From NCBI GenBank assembly GCA_965237405.1, contig OZ250139.1, forward strand, positions 2,604,001 to 2,668,000: a DNA stretch of 64,000 nucleotides, given 5' to 3'. Of the stretch, positions 15,840-27,974 are shown in pieces (positions within the stretch are counted from its first letter, which is position 1; each line of letters begins with the position of its first letter). The notes beneath the pieces are model-generated. The model saw nothing but the letters and a program-made list of their open reading frames with translations, did no database searches and had not been told where the DNA came from. The stretch comes from CAUZIB01 sp963663925 (lineage in GTDB: Bacteria; Acidobacteriota; Vicinamibacteria; Vicinamibacterales; UBA8438). Made by a program: the position numbers and the translations under genes.

Positions 15840-18800
15840 CTATTGGCTCTCAACGGGTTCTTTGTCCGGCCTACCTATCCTCTCCTCCGAATTAACAAAG
15901 TACTCCGTTTCCCCCGGCAGTTCGAGATCGTCAAACGACAGCGGTGGTGGTGGCTCATCCGGCTCAATCTTGACCCTCTTGTAGTAGTGGAACCCTGTCC
16001 CAGCGGGAACGAGCCGCCCCATTGTGACGTTTTCCTTGAGACCTCGCAGGTGGTCGACTTTACCCGAGATCGACGCCTCGGTTAGTACCCGAGTCGTCTC
16101 TTGGAACGAGGCGGCTGAGATAAACGATTCCGTGGACAGCGATGCCTTCGTGATCCCTAGCAGCAACGGACGACCTGTGGCGGGGCGCCCTCCATCCTCA
16201 ATGATCCGTTCGTTCTCTTCTGTAAACCGGACCTTGTCGACTTGCTCGTCAACCAGAAACTCGGTGTCACCGACGTCCTCAACCTTCACCCAACGCATCA
16301 TCTGGCGGACAATTACCTCAATGTGCTTGTCGTTGATGTTGACCCCCTGCAGACGATAGACCTCCTGGATTTCGTTCACCAGATAGCTATGAAGTGCCTT
16401 CTCGCCCAGAACGCTCAGAATGTCATGCGGATTACTCGGCCCGTCCATCAGGGGCTCACCAGCCCGCACCTGATCACCGTCCTGGACATTGACATGGACC
16501 CCGCGTGGCAAGGAGTACTCCCGGGGTTCCGCTACCTCTTCGTCCGGAACGATGATTATCTTACGCATTCCTTTGACGATACCGCCGTACTTGACCGTTC
16601 CGTCAATCTCGCTAATGACCGCAGTCTCGCGTGGCTTGCGAGCCTCAAACAACTCGACGATCCTCGGCAAACCACCAGTGATGTCTTTGGTCTTCGTCGT
16701 CTCGCGAGGGATCTTGGCAAGGATGTAACCGCCGTCGACGTCCTCACCGTCGGCCACCATCAGATGCGCATGGGACGGCATATGGTACTTCCGTACGACC
16801 TTGCCGTGTTTGTTACGAATCTCGATCGTGGGCTGCTTCTTCTCGTCGGCCGAATCAACGATGATCAGCCGCATCAAGCCCGTAACCCCGTCGACTTCCT
16901 CGTGAACCGTCATGCCCTGAATGATGTCCTTGAACCGAACCGTCCCCTTCTCCTCGGTCAATATCGAAAACGTGTACGGATCCCACTCCACCAGCGTCTG
17001 TCCGGGCTCCACCTGTTGACCATCGCGGACAAGTAAGTGAGCCCCGTAGACCAAGGCGTAGCGTTCCCGGTCACGGCCCTTTTCGTCTTGCACAACAAGC
17101 GAAGCAGTCCGGTTCATGACAATCAGGGCGCCATCCTTCTTCGTCACAACCTGCACACCATTAAACTTCGCCACGCCGGCGTGTTTGCTCTCCAATCTGG
17201 ACTGCTCTGAAACCCGCGATGCCGTCCCCCCGATGTGGAACGTCCGCATAGTCAACTGGGTGCCGGGCTCGCCGATCGACTGTGCCGCAATCACCCCCAC
17301 TGCCATACCCAACTCAACCAGCCTCCCGATTGACAGATCACGACCGTAGCAGCGTGCGCAGACACCTCGTCGAGAGGCACAGGTGAGCACCGACCGCATC
17401 TTGACATTCTCGATACCCGACTCCTGAATCGTTGATGCCAACTCTTCGCTCATCTCGGTATTGGCTTCCGCGATCACCTCGTCCGTAAAGGGATCGCGAA
17501 TACGTTCAAGCGAAACGCGACCGACGATCCGGTCGCGTAACGATTCGATGATCTCGCCGCTCTCAACGATGGCGCGCAACTCGATACCATCGAGGGTTCC
17601 ACAGTCCGTTCGCGAAATAATGACGTCCTGCGCGACGTCGACTAGTCGACGGGTCAGGTATCCGGAATCGGCAGTCTTAAGTGCAGTATCAGCAAGACCC
17701 TTACGGGCACCATGGGTCGAGATGAAGTACTGCAAAACCGTTAGGCCCTCTCGGAAGTTGGATGTGATGGGCGTCTCGATGATCTCACCTGACGGCTTGG
17801 CCATGAGTCCCCGCATGCCTGCTAGCTGGCGGATTTGCTGCTTGCTCCCTCTGGCGCCAGAGTCAGCCATGAGGAACACAGGGTTGAATGAACTCCCAGA
17901 TATATCGGAATCCTGCATTCCACGAAACATCGCGTCGGCGATCTTCTCTGTGACATCCGACCAGATTGCGATCACCTTGTTCTTCCGTTCGCCGTTAGTG
18001 ATGGCACCGTCGAGATACTGTTGCTCGACTCCAACAACATCATCGTTGGCCTGCTTGACGAGCGCCGCCTTCTCCTGTGGAATCACGAGGTCATCGATCC
18101 CGATCGAAATTCCCGACTTCGTTGCATAGTAGAAGCCGAGGTCCTTGAGCCCGTCCAGCATCGACACGGTCGGCTTGATTCCGTAACGCATGTGGCTGTA
18201 CTGAACGAGCTGTTGTAACGCTTTTTTCTTCAACAAACCGTTCACGAACGGAATCCCGTCAGGCAGCGACATATTGAAAATTACCCGTCCGACGGTTGTG
18301 TTCACGATTTTTCGGTCAAGGGTCTCGACGACGGTATGTAGTACGTCCTGGTCATCCCGGCTCGTCGTCAGATCCATGAACTCACCGCTGAGCCGAAGCC
18401 GAATCGCTGTCAGCGTCTCCACGTCCCCGGCTTCAAGCGCTAGCACCACATCGTTGCTATCCCCAAACAATCGATCTTCTCCCGTGGCGCCGGTCTTGAC
18501 CTTCGTGAGGTAGTAGCATCCGAGCACGATGTCCTGTGACGGAACGGTGATGGGGGCGCCGTTCGATGGAGACATGATGTTGTCCGACGACATCATCAGC
18601 ACCGAAGCCTCAATTTGAGCCTCTGGCGATAGGGGTACGTGGACCGCCATCTGATCGCCGTCAAAGTCGGCGTTGAAAGCAGTACAGACAAGCGGATGAA
18701 TACGAATCGCCTTCCCCTCGACGAGGACGGGTTCAAACGCCTGGATTCCGAGGCGGTGCAGGGTGGGCGCTCGGTTGAGCAGAACTGGGTGCTTGCGTAT

Positions 18801-20039
18801 GACCTCCTCTAGGATGTCCCAGACCTCGGGGTCATTCTGTTCGACCATCTCCTTCGCTTGCTTGATCGTCGCGACCAGACCTCGTTCCTCGAGCCTGTTG
18901 TAGATAAACGGTTTAAACAGCTCGAGCGCCATCTTCTTTGGTAAACCACACTGGTTGAGCTTCAACTCGGGCCCCACCACGATTACCGACCGTCCCGAGT
19001 AGTCAACCCGCTTTCCGAGTAGGTTCTGCCTGAACCGCCCCTGCTTACCCTTGAGCGTGTCAGACAGCGATTTCAGAGGTCGGTTGTTCGCACCCCGTAG
19101 AACGCGACCCCTCCGGCCGTTATCAAACAACGCATCCACCGATTCCTGCAACATTCGCTTTTCATTGCGAATGATCACGTCCGGCGCCTTTAGCTCCATC
19201 AGCTTCTTGAGACGATTGTTCCGGTTGATCACCCGTCGATACAAGTCGTTGAGGTCGGACGTCGCGAACCGTCCACCGTCGAGGGGCACGAGCGGTCGAA
19301 GCTCTGGCGGGATAACGGGAACGACGTCAAGAATCATCCACTCGGGCCGATTAGTCGACCGGCGAAACAAATCGACAACCTTGAGCCGCTTGGCGAATTT
19401 CAGCGTCTTCTGCACCGATGTTTCGGTGCGCATCTTAATCCGAAGCTCAGTCGATAGTTCCTCGATGTCAACCTGCTTGAGTAGCTCCTTGATGGCCTCC
19501 GCACCCATCTTGGCACGAAACTTCCCGCCAAACTCTTCGCGGGCCTTTCGATACTGCTCTTCCGTCAGTAGCTGGTTCTCCTTAAACTCCGTATCACCGG
19601 GATCGATGACCACGTAAGCCTCGAAATAGAGCACTCGCTCGAGCTCGCGCAGTGAGATGTCGAGCAGGTGCCCAATCCGGCTCGGGAGCCCCTTAAAGAA
19701 CCAGACATGGCTGACCGGCGTAGCCAACCTGATGTGTCCAAGACGCTCCCGACGGACTTTTGCCTGCGTGACCTCCACGCCGCACTTGTCGCAAATGACG
19801 CCCCGGTGCTTCATCCGCTTGTACTTGCCGCATAGACACTCCCAATCAGAGACAGGGCCAAAAATCTTGGCGCAGAATAGTCCGTCTCGCTCGGGCTTGA
19901 AGGTGCGATAGTTGATCGTCTCCGGCTTGGTCACCTCGCCGTGAGACCACGACAGGATCTTCTCGGGCGAAGCGATACTGATCCGTATCGCGTCGAAGTC
20001 CACGGTCAACGAAGGCCGTTCGTTGTAGCTTGGTCGCAT
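15840..20039 (-). CDS. rpoC: DNA-directed RNA polymerase subunit beta'
   Basis: Beta' forms half of the RNA polymerase active-site cleft. The 1399-residue product has the N-terminal zinc finger (CLCGKYKRMKHRGVICDKC, about residues 69-87), the catalytic loop NADFDGDQMAVH carrying the three Mg-binding aspartates, the bridge helix/trigger loop region (SNFREGLTVLQYFISTHGARKGLADTALKTADSGYLTRRL, recognisable by its pattern), the second cysteine cluster (CASRRGVCARCYG), and the C-terminal omega-contact segment QETTRVLTEASISG. Length matches E. coli (1407). It starts 21 bases after rpoB. I saw no frameshift. Confidence 0.98.
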   Translation of the reverse strand: MRPSYNERPSLTVDFDAIRISIASPEKILSWSHGEVTKPETINYRTFKPERDGLFCAKIFGPVSDWECLCGKYKRMKHRGVICDKCGVEVTQAKVRRERLGHIRLATPVSHVWFFKGLPSRIGHLLDISLRELERVLYFEAYVVIDPGDTEFKENQLLTEEQYRKAREEFGGKFRAKMGAEAIKELLKQVDIEELSTELRIKMRTETSVQKTLKFAKRLKVVDLFRRSTNRPEWMILDVVPVIPPELRPLVPLDGGRFATSDLNDLYRRVINRNNRLKKLMELKAPDVIIRNEKRMLQESVDALFDNGRRGRVLRGANNRPLKSLSDTLKGKQGRFRQNLLGKRVDYSGRSVIVVGPELKLNQCGLPKKMALELFKPFIYNRLEERGLVATIKQAKEMVEQNDPEVWDILEEVIRKHPVLLNRAPTLHRLGIQAFEPVLVEGKAIRIHPLVCTAFNADFDGDQMAVHVPLSPEAQIEASVLMMSSDNIMSPSNGAPITVPSQDIVLGCYYLTKVKTGATGEDRLFGDSNDVVLALEAGDVETLTAIRLRLSGEFMDLTTSRDDQDVLHTVVETLDRKIVNTTVGRVIFNMSLPDGIPFVNGLLKKKALQQLVQYSHMRYGIKPTVSMLDGLKDLGFYYATKSGISIGIDDLVIPQEKAALVKQANDDVVGVEQQYLDGAITNGERKNKVIAIWSDVTEKIADAMFRGMQDSDISGSSFNPVFLMADSGARGSKQQIRQLAGMRGLMAKPSGEIIETPITSNFREGLTVLQYFISTHGARKGLADTALKTADSGYLTRRLVDVAQDVIISRTDCGTLDGIELRAIVESGEIIESLRDRIVGRVSLERIRDPFTDEVIAEANTEMSEELASTIQESGIENVKMRSVLTCASRRGVCARCYGRDLSIGRLVELGMAVGVIAAQSIGEPGTQLTMRTFHIGGTASRVSEQSRLESKHAGVAKFNGVQVVTKKDGALIVMNRTASLVVQDEKGRDRERYALVYGAHLLVRDGQQVEPGQTLVEWDPYTFSILTEEKGTVRFKDIIQGMTVHEEVDGVTGLMRLIIVDSADEKKQPTIEIRNKHGKVVRKYHMPSHAHLMVADGEDVDGGYILAKIPRETTKTKDITGGLPRIVELFEARKPRETAVISEIDGTVKYGGIVKGMRKIIIVPDEEVAEPREYSLPRGVHVNVQDGDQVRAGEPLMDGPSNPHDILSVLGEKALHSYLVNEIQEVYRLQGVNINDKHIEVIVRQMMRWVKVEDVGDTEFLVDEQVDKVRFTEENERIIEDGGRPATGRPLLLGITKASLSTESFISAASFQETTRVLTEASISGKVDHLRGLKENVTMGRLVPAGTGFHYYKRVKIEPDEPPPPLSFDDLELPGETEYFVNSEERIGRPDKEPVESQ

Positions 20040-20060
20040 GACGTTCCTTTCGGTCCCCGC

Positions 20061-24389
<4,329 letters not shown>

Positions 24390-24460
24390 AGTTAAATCCT
24401 CGTCCTGATCGGGTGCAGTCGTTATGAGTGCCGCGTGCAACGTGCAACAACGAATCGCCT

Positions 24461-24494
24461 GTCTCGGTGGGATCTGTTGCCCCCCCATCGAGAC
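24461..24494 (-). promoter_or_regulatory. hairpin in the rplL-rpoB spacer
   Basis: GTCTCG (24461-24466) pairs with CGAGAC (24489-24494); after one mismatch, TGGG pairs with CCCA, giving a 10-pair stem with one mismatch. It lies in the 180-base untranslated stretch between rplL and the chosen rpoB start. In E. coli the equivalent spacer holds a transcription attenuator and an RNase III processing site, which makes a similar role plausible but unproven here. No T-run follows. Confidence 0.4.
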
Positions 24495-24569
24495 GGTGTG
24501 CGGAGCTGTGCTTGCAGGGAAACCTCCCACAAGACCAGCAGTGGCCCGGGGCACGCCTTGGCCCGGATG

Positions 24570-24959
24570 CTACTTGATTTCAACCTTTGCGCCGACTTCC
24601 ACGAACTTCTTCTCAATCGCTTCAGCCTCGTCCTTTGGGATCGCTTCCTTAACCGGCTTCGGGGCCGCCTCGACCAAGTCCTTGGCTTCCTTCAACCCAA
24701 GACTGGTGACCTCACGAACGACCTTGATAACGTTGATCTTTTTGGCACCAACGTCAGTGAGCGTGACGGTGAACTCGGTCTGCTCCTCCTCAGCGGCTGC
24801 ACCACCAGCAGCCGCGACGGCTCCGGCCGTCACCATGGGCATCGCGGCTGCCGCCGAAACGCCCAACTCCTCTTCCAAGGTCTTGACGAGCTGAGACAAC
24901 TCAAGCACCGAAATCCCCTTGATATACTCGACGATTTGTTCCTGGGTCACATCGGACAT
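24570..24959 (-). CDS. rplL: 50S ribosomal protein L7/L12 (bL12)
   Basis: L7/L12 forms the flexible stalk that recruits translation GTPases. The 129-residue product has the N-terminal dimerisation helices (QEQIVEYIKGISVLELSQLVKTLEEELG), an Ala/Gly-rich hinge (about residues 38-57) and the C-terminal factor-binding domain with KINVIKVVREVTSLGLKEAKDLVEAAPKPVKE-type pattern. Length is close to E. coli (121). A GAGGAG lies six bases before the ATG. It follows rplJ after 129 bases that hold an unusual inverted repeat. Confidence 0.97.
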   Translation of the reverse strand: MSDVTQEQIVEYIKGISVLELSQLVKTLEEELGVSAAAAMPMVTAGAVAAAGGAAAEEEQTEFTVTLTDVGAKKINVIKVVREVTSLGLKEAKDLVEAAPKPVKEAIPKDEAEAIEKKFVEVGAKVEIK

Positions 24960-24988
24960 GGTTACTCCTCAATGTCTAAAAGGTGGCA

Positions 24989-25078
24989 GGTAGGAGATAG
25001 AAGAAAAGCGTTGGCTACTGGGTATGTCTAGCGAGTGGCGACAGCACCCCTGTTTCCTCCTATCTTCTACCTCCTATC
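24989..25078. repeat. long inverted repeat between rplJ and rplL
   Basis: A 16-base arm at 24989-25004 (GGTAGGAGATAGAAGA) is the imperfect inverse complement of 25063-25078 (two differences), with 58 bases between them. Adjacent copies of the TAGGAG/CTCCTA word (around 25055-25092) make the right side repetitive. As minus-strand RNA this would be a long-stemmed hairpin. The terminal-inverted-repeat layout also resembles a very short mobile (MITE/REP-like) insertion. No known element was recognised. Confidence 0.45.
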
Positions 25079-25088
25079 CCTATTTCTC

Positions 25089-25613
25089 CTATTCCGCTTG
25101 CTTCTTCTCCAACTGACTGAGCACGCTCATGAGATCGCGCGGTACCGCGCTCAGGACCCGGACAAACTGGGTCGCGGGAGCTTGCAGTACCATCAACAAC
25201 TTGGCATATAGTTCCTCTTTGCTCGGGAGCGATGCCAAGTCCATCACCTCTGCCGGCTCGATCGCCCGGCCTTGCACCACGGCAGCCTTAACTTGAATCA
25301 CTGGCGAGGTTTTAGCAAAACTCACCAAGGTCTTGGCGAGGGCGACTGGATCTTCGCTGCTGTAGGCGAGCGCGGTGGTCCCGCTGAAGTGTTTTGTCAA
25401 CGACTCAAACTGTGTGCCCTGGACTGCGCGTCTCGCCAACCGATTCTTCACGACCCGGTAGCGCCCCGAAGCTGCACGCACTTGCCGACGAAGCTCCGTT
25501 GCCTGAGACACGTCAAGCCCCTTAAAGTCGACAACGATCACGTTGTCAACCGCGCTCAACTCATCGCCGAGTTGCTTTACCAGCGTTTCCTTAACAGCTC
25601 TAGTGACTACCAT
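25089..25613 (-). CDS. rplJ: 50S ribosomal protein L10 (uL10)
   Basis: L10 anchors L7/L12 dimers to 23S rRNA and, in many bacteria, represses its own operon by binding the mRNA leader. The 174-residue product has VIVVDFKGLDVSQATELRRQVR and YRVVKNRLARRAVQ in the rRNA-binding domain and a C-terminal helix (TQFVRVLSAVPRDLMSVLSQLEKKQ) that carries L12. Length matches E. coli (165). It is preceded by a 78-base leader with a stable hairpin. Confidence 0.97.
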   Translation of the reverse strand: MVVTRAVKETLVKQLGDELSAVDNVIVVDFKGLDVSQATELRRQVRAASGRYRVVKNRLARRAVQGTQFESLTKHFSGTTALAYSSEDPVALAKTLVSFAKTSPVIQVKAAVVQGRAIEPAEVMDLASLPSKEELYAKLLMVLQAPATQFVRVLSAVPRDLMSVLSQLEKKQAE

Positions 25614-25634
25614 GTTCGTTTCTAGCTCGCCACG

Positions 25635-25672
25635 CCGTACATCCCAGACGGCCGGCTATGGTCGATGTACGG
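25635..25672 (-). promoter_or_regulatory. candidate L10 leader hairpin
   Basis: CCGTACATC (25635-25643) and GATGTACGG (25664-25672) form a perfect 9-base inverted repeat with a 20-base loop, in the gap between rplA and rplJ and ending about 20 bases before the rplJ ATG. Leaders here often bind the L10-(L12)4 complex for autoregulation; I cannot confirm the kink-turn details, so the assignment rests on position and stability. Confidence 0.4.
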
Positions 25673-25691
25673 GATATCCCCCTGCGAACCG

Positions 25692-26396
25692 CTAATCCTT
25701 AGCCGACGCCTCGATGTTCGTCGTATCGATCCGAACGCCAGGGCCCATCGTCGAGGCTACGGCCACGCTCTTGATGTACTTCCCCTTTGCCGCCGATGGC
25801 TTAGCCTTAATCACGCTTGACATCAGCGCCTGGGCGTTCTCGATCAGCTTCTCGGTCGCGAACGAAACCTTTCCAATAGGCGCGTGCACGACTCCGGCTT
25901 TGTCGACGCGGTACTCGACCTTGCCGGCCTTGATTTCTCTAACTGCTTTAGCCACATCGAGAGTCATCGTGCCCGTTTTTGGATTGGGCATGAGCCCTCG
26001 CGGTCCAAGCACCCGCCCGAGCTTGCCCACCGAACGCATCATGTCGGGCGTCGCTATTACCGCGTCGAATGCCATCCAGCCGCCTTGAATCTTCTCGACC
26101 AACTCGTCACCGCCGGTGACGTCGGCACCAACGGCTTCGGCTTCCTTCTGTTTATCTGGCGATGCAATGACCAGCACCCGCTTGCTACGGCCAAGCCCAT
26201 GCGGAAGCACGATCGTCCCTCTCACCATCTGATCCGCATGTTTCGGATTCACACCGAGGCGCATGGCCACTTCGACTGATTCGTCAAACTTAGCAAACTT
26301 GACGCGCTGGATGAGCGGAATCGCTTCCTCAATGGTGTAGGCCCTGGCCTCAATCTTAGCCGTGGCTGCGTTAAACTTCTTGCCCGAGCCAGCCAT
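25692..26396 (-). CDS. rplA: 50S ribosomal protein L1 (uL1)
   Basis: L1 forms the mobile stalk that escorts deacylated tRNA from the E site, and represses the L11 operon in E. coli. The 234-residue product contains KFDESVEVAMRLGVNPKHADQMVRGTIVLPHGLG (recognisable in the N domain), the signature GPRGLMPNPKTGTMT and the C-terminal IGKVSFATEKLIENAQALMSSV. Length equals E. coli L1 (234). It starts three bases after rplK. Confidence 0.98.
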   Translation of the reverse strand: MAGSGKKFNAATAKIEARAYTIEEAIPLIQRVKFAKFDESVEVAMRLGVNPKHADQMVRGTIVLPHGLGRSKRVLVIASPDKQKEAEAVGADVTGGDELVEKIQGGWMAFDAVIATPDMMRSVGKLGRVLGPRGLMPNPKTGTMTLDVAKAVREIKAGKVEYRVDKAGVVHAPIGKVSFATEKLIENAQALMSSVIKAKPSAAKGKYIKSVAVASTMGPGVRIDTTNIEASAKD

Positions 26397-26399
26397 CGC

Positions 26400-26825
26400 T
26401 TACCCTTCCACCTCAATCCCCATCGAACGCGCCGTGCCCTCTACAATCTTCGTCGCCATATCGATCGTGTTTGCGTTCAGATCCGGCATTTTGGTCTTCG
26501 CTATCTCCTCGACCTGAGCCTTCGTCACCTTACCGACCTTGCTGCGGTTGGGCTCACCCGACCCCTTGGCGATATTAGCGGCTCGCTTCAGTAAGACGGC
26601 CGCAGGCGGAGTCTTCGTAATGAACGTAAACGACCGGTCGGCGTACACGGTGACCACCGCTGGAATGATCAGTCCTTCCTGTCGCGCGGTCTTCGCGTTA
26701 AAAGCCTTACAGAAGTCCATAATATTCACGCCGTGAGGGCCGAGCGCAGTCCCGACCGGTGGCGCGGGCGTGGCCTTGCCAGCAGCGACCTGCAGCTTGA
26801 TTTGTACGACGACTTTCTTCGCCAT
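26400..26825 (-). CDS. rplK: 50S ribosomal protein L11 (uL11)
   Basis: L11 forms the base of the GTPase-associated centre and is needed for the RelA stringent response. The 141-residue protein has QIKLQVAAGKATPAPPVGTALGPHGVNIM-type N domain, the PAVVTVYADRSFTFITKTPPAA linker strand, and the rRNA-binding C domain starting GSGEPNRSKVGKVTKAQVEEIAKTKMPDLNA. Length matches the family (141-142). It is 18 bases after nusG and three before rplA. Confidence 0.98.
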   Translation of the reverse strand: MAKKVVVQIKLQVAAGKATPAPPVGTALGPHGVNIMDFCKAFNAKTARQEGLIIPAVVTVYADRSFTFITKTPPAAVLLKRAANIAKGSGEPNRSKVGKVTKAQVEEIAKTKMPDLNANTIDMATKIVEGTARSMGIEVEG

Positions 26826-26843
26826 CCGTCCCGTCTTTATCCG

Positions 26844-27386
26844 CTAGAGCTTCTCGACCTGCAAAAAATCAAGCTCGACCGGAGTTGACCGACCAAAGAT
26901 CGTTACCATTACCTTTAGGGTATTACGATCGATGTTTACGTCATCCACGACACCGTTGAAGCTGGTAAACGGCCCTTCATTGATCCGAACCGGGTCACCC
27001 TTATCGAACGTGTACTTCGGCTTCGGCTGCTCGGCGGAGGCCGTGACCTGGTGCAGGATCTGGTCAACCTCTTCTTGGCGAAGAGGTGTCGGCTTGATGC
27101 CTGCCCCGACGAACCCGGTAACTTTTGGCGTGTTCTTGACCACGTGCCAGGCGTTGGCCGACATGATCATCTCGACCAAAATGTAGCGAGGAAAAAAACG
27201 CTTGGAGCTGACGACCTTCTTTCCCCCGCGTAACTCGACGACGTCCTCAGTGGGAATCAAGATCTCACCGATCTCATTCTCGAGCCCGTACGCCTGCACG
27301 CGCTGCCGCAGTGATTCCTCCACCTTCTTCTCGAAGCCAGAATAGGTGTGCACGATGTACCATTCCTTGGTGCTAACGTCGGTCAT
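26844..27386 (-). CDS. nusG: transcription termination/antitermination factor NusG
   Basis: NusG binds RNA polymerase through its N-terminal domain and Rho or S10 through its C-terminal KOW domain. The 180-residue product has WYIVHTYSGFEKKVEESLRQR at the N terminus, FPRYILVEMIMSANAWHVVKNTPKVTGFVG in the NGN core, and FDKGDPVRINEGPFTSFNGVVDDVN in the KOW domain, all canonical. Length equals E. coli NusG (181). Its ATG overlaps the secE stop by four bases. Confidence 0.98.
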   Translation of the reverse strand: MTDVSTKEWYIVHTYSGFEKKVEESLRQRVQAYGLENEIGEILIPTEDVVELRGGKKVVSSKRFFPRYILVEMIMSANAWHVVKNTPKVTGFVGAGIKPTPLRQEEVDQILHQVTASAEQPKPKYTFDKGDPVRINEGPFTSFNGVVDDVNIDRNTLKVMVTIFGRSTPVELDFLQVEKL

Positions 27387-27646
27387 GATGCCCCAAACAC
27401 TCGGAACAACGTACCGGTAATAGCGTTAAGCACCATATCGATACCCCAGAGGTACACCCCGAACAACGCCGACGTTAGTATGACAACCAACGTCGTCGCT
27501 TGGACTTCCTTTCGGGAAGGCCAGGTGACTCGTTTGAGCTCATTCTGAACCTCTACAAGAAACGTTCGGCCACGATTCCACCACCCCATCGCGCCTTTAG
27601 CGACGGTGACAGAATCTCGCGCACGATCGAGCACTAGCGACTTCAC
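27383..27646 (-). CDS. secE: protein translocase subunit SecE
   Basis: SecE clamps the SecY channel. The product is 87 residues from a GTG at 27646; an ATG 19 codons later (27589) would give 68 residues beginning MGWWNRGRTFLVEV, closer to the short single-helix SecE type, so the start is uncertain. The conserved cytoplasmic motif ELKRVTWPSRKEV is followed by one membrane helix (TTLVVILTSALFGVYLWGID). It lies 50 bases after tRNA-Trp and overlaps nusG. Confidence 0.93.
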   Translation of the reverse strand: MKSLVLDRARDSVTVAKGAMGWWNRGRTFLVEVQNELKRVTWPSRKEVQATTLVVILTSALFGVYLWGIDMVLNAITGTLFRVFGAS

Positions 27647-27696
27647 GTTATTTCCTCAGCCTCGGTCAGCCACCATCCGTGCGAGGCCACCGCAAT

Positions 27697-27772
27697 TGGC
27701 AGGCCAGGAGGGACTCGAACCCCCAACCCCCGGTTTTGGAGACCGGTGCTCTGCCAGTTGAGCTACTGGCCT
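27697..27772 (-). tRNA. tRNA-Trp (anticodon CCA)
   Basis: A full cloverleaf of 76 bases can be folded with an encoded CCA end. The acceptor stem is AGGCCAG/CTGGCCT, the anticodon loop CTCCAAA reads CCA for UGG codons, and the T loop GGTTCGAGTCC is standard. It lies between rpmG and secE, a placement seen in many bacteria. Confidence 0.96.
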
Positions 27773-27794
27773 TCGCGTCGGAGCGGATACCATT

Positions 27795-27944
27795 TCACTT
27801 GGTCTCGCGGTGCGGTGTGTGCTTGCGGCACCACCGACAGTACTTCTTCATCTCCAAACGATCTGTTGTCTTTCGTTTGTTCTTAGTCGTGTTGTAGTTC
27901 CGTCGCTTGCAATCGGTGCACGCGAGGATAACGATGTCTCTCAT
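27795..27944 (-). CDS. rpmG: 50S ribosomal protein L33 (bL33), Cys-containing
   Basis: L33 is a small large-subunit protein near the E site. Translation from the ATG at 27944 gives 49 residues beginning MRDIVILACTDCKRRNYNTT and continuing with a Lys/Arg-rich core, then YCRWCRKHTPHRETK. The two CxxC pairs (9/12 and 36/39) mark the zinc-binding form, as in S14 and S18 of this genome. It lies 30 bases after tuf copy 2 and 22 before tRNA-Trp, the common tuf-rpmG-trnW-secE-nusG order. Confidence 0.94.
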   Translation of the reverse strand: MRDIVILACTDCKRRNYNTTKNKRKTTDRLEMKKYCRWCRKHTPHRETK

Positions 27945-27974
27945 GGCTCTTCACGAACGACTCATGCCGGTCGT

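Noticed and set aside
24390..24554. An rpoB start at 24554, giving 55 more residues
   Set aside because: The extra residues are low-similarity and span the spacer hairpin; a GTG with a good ribosome binding site lies at the expected position. Not fully excluded.
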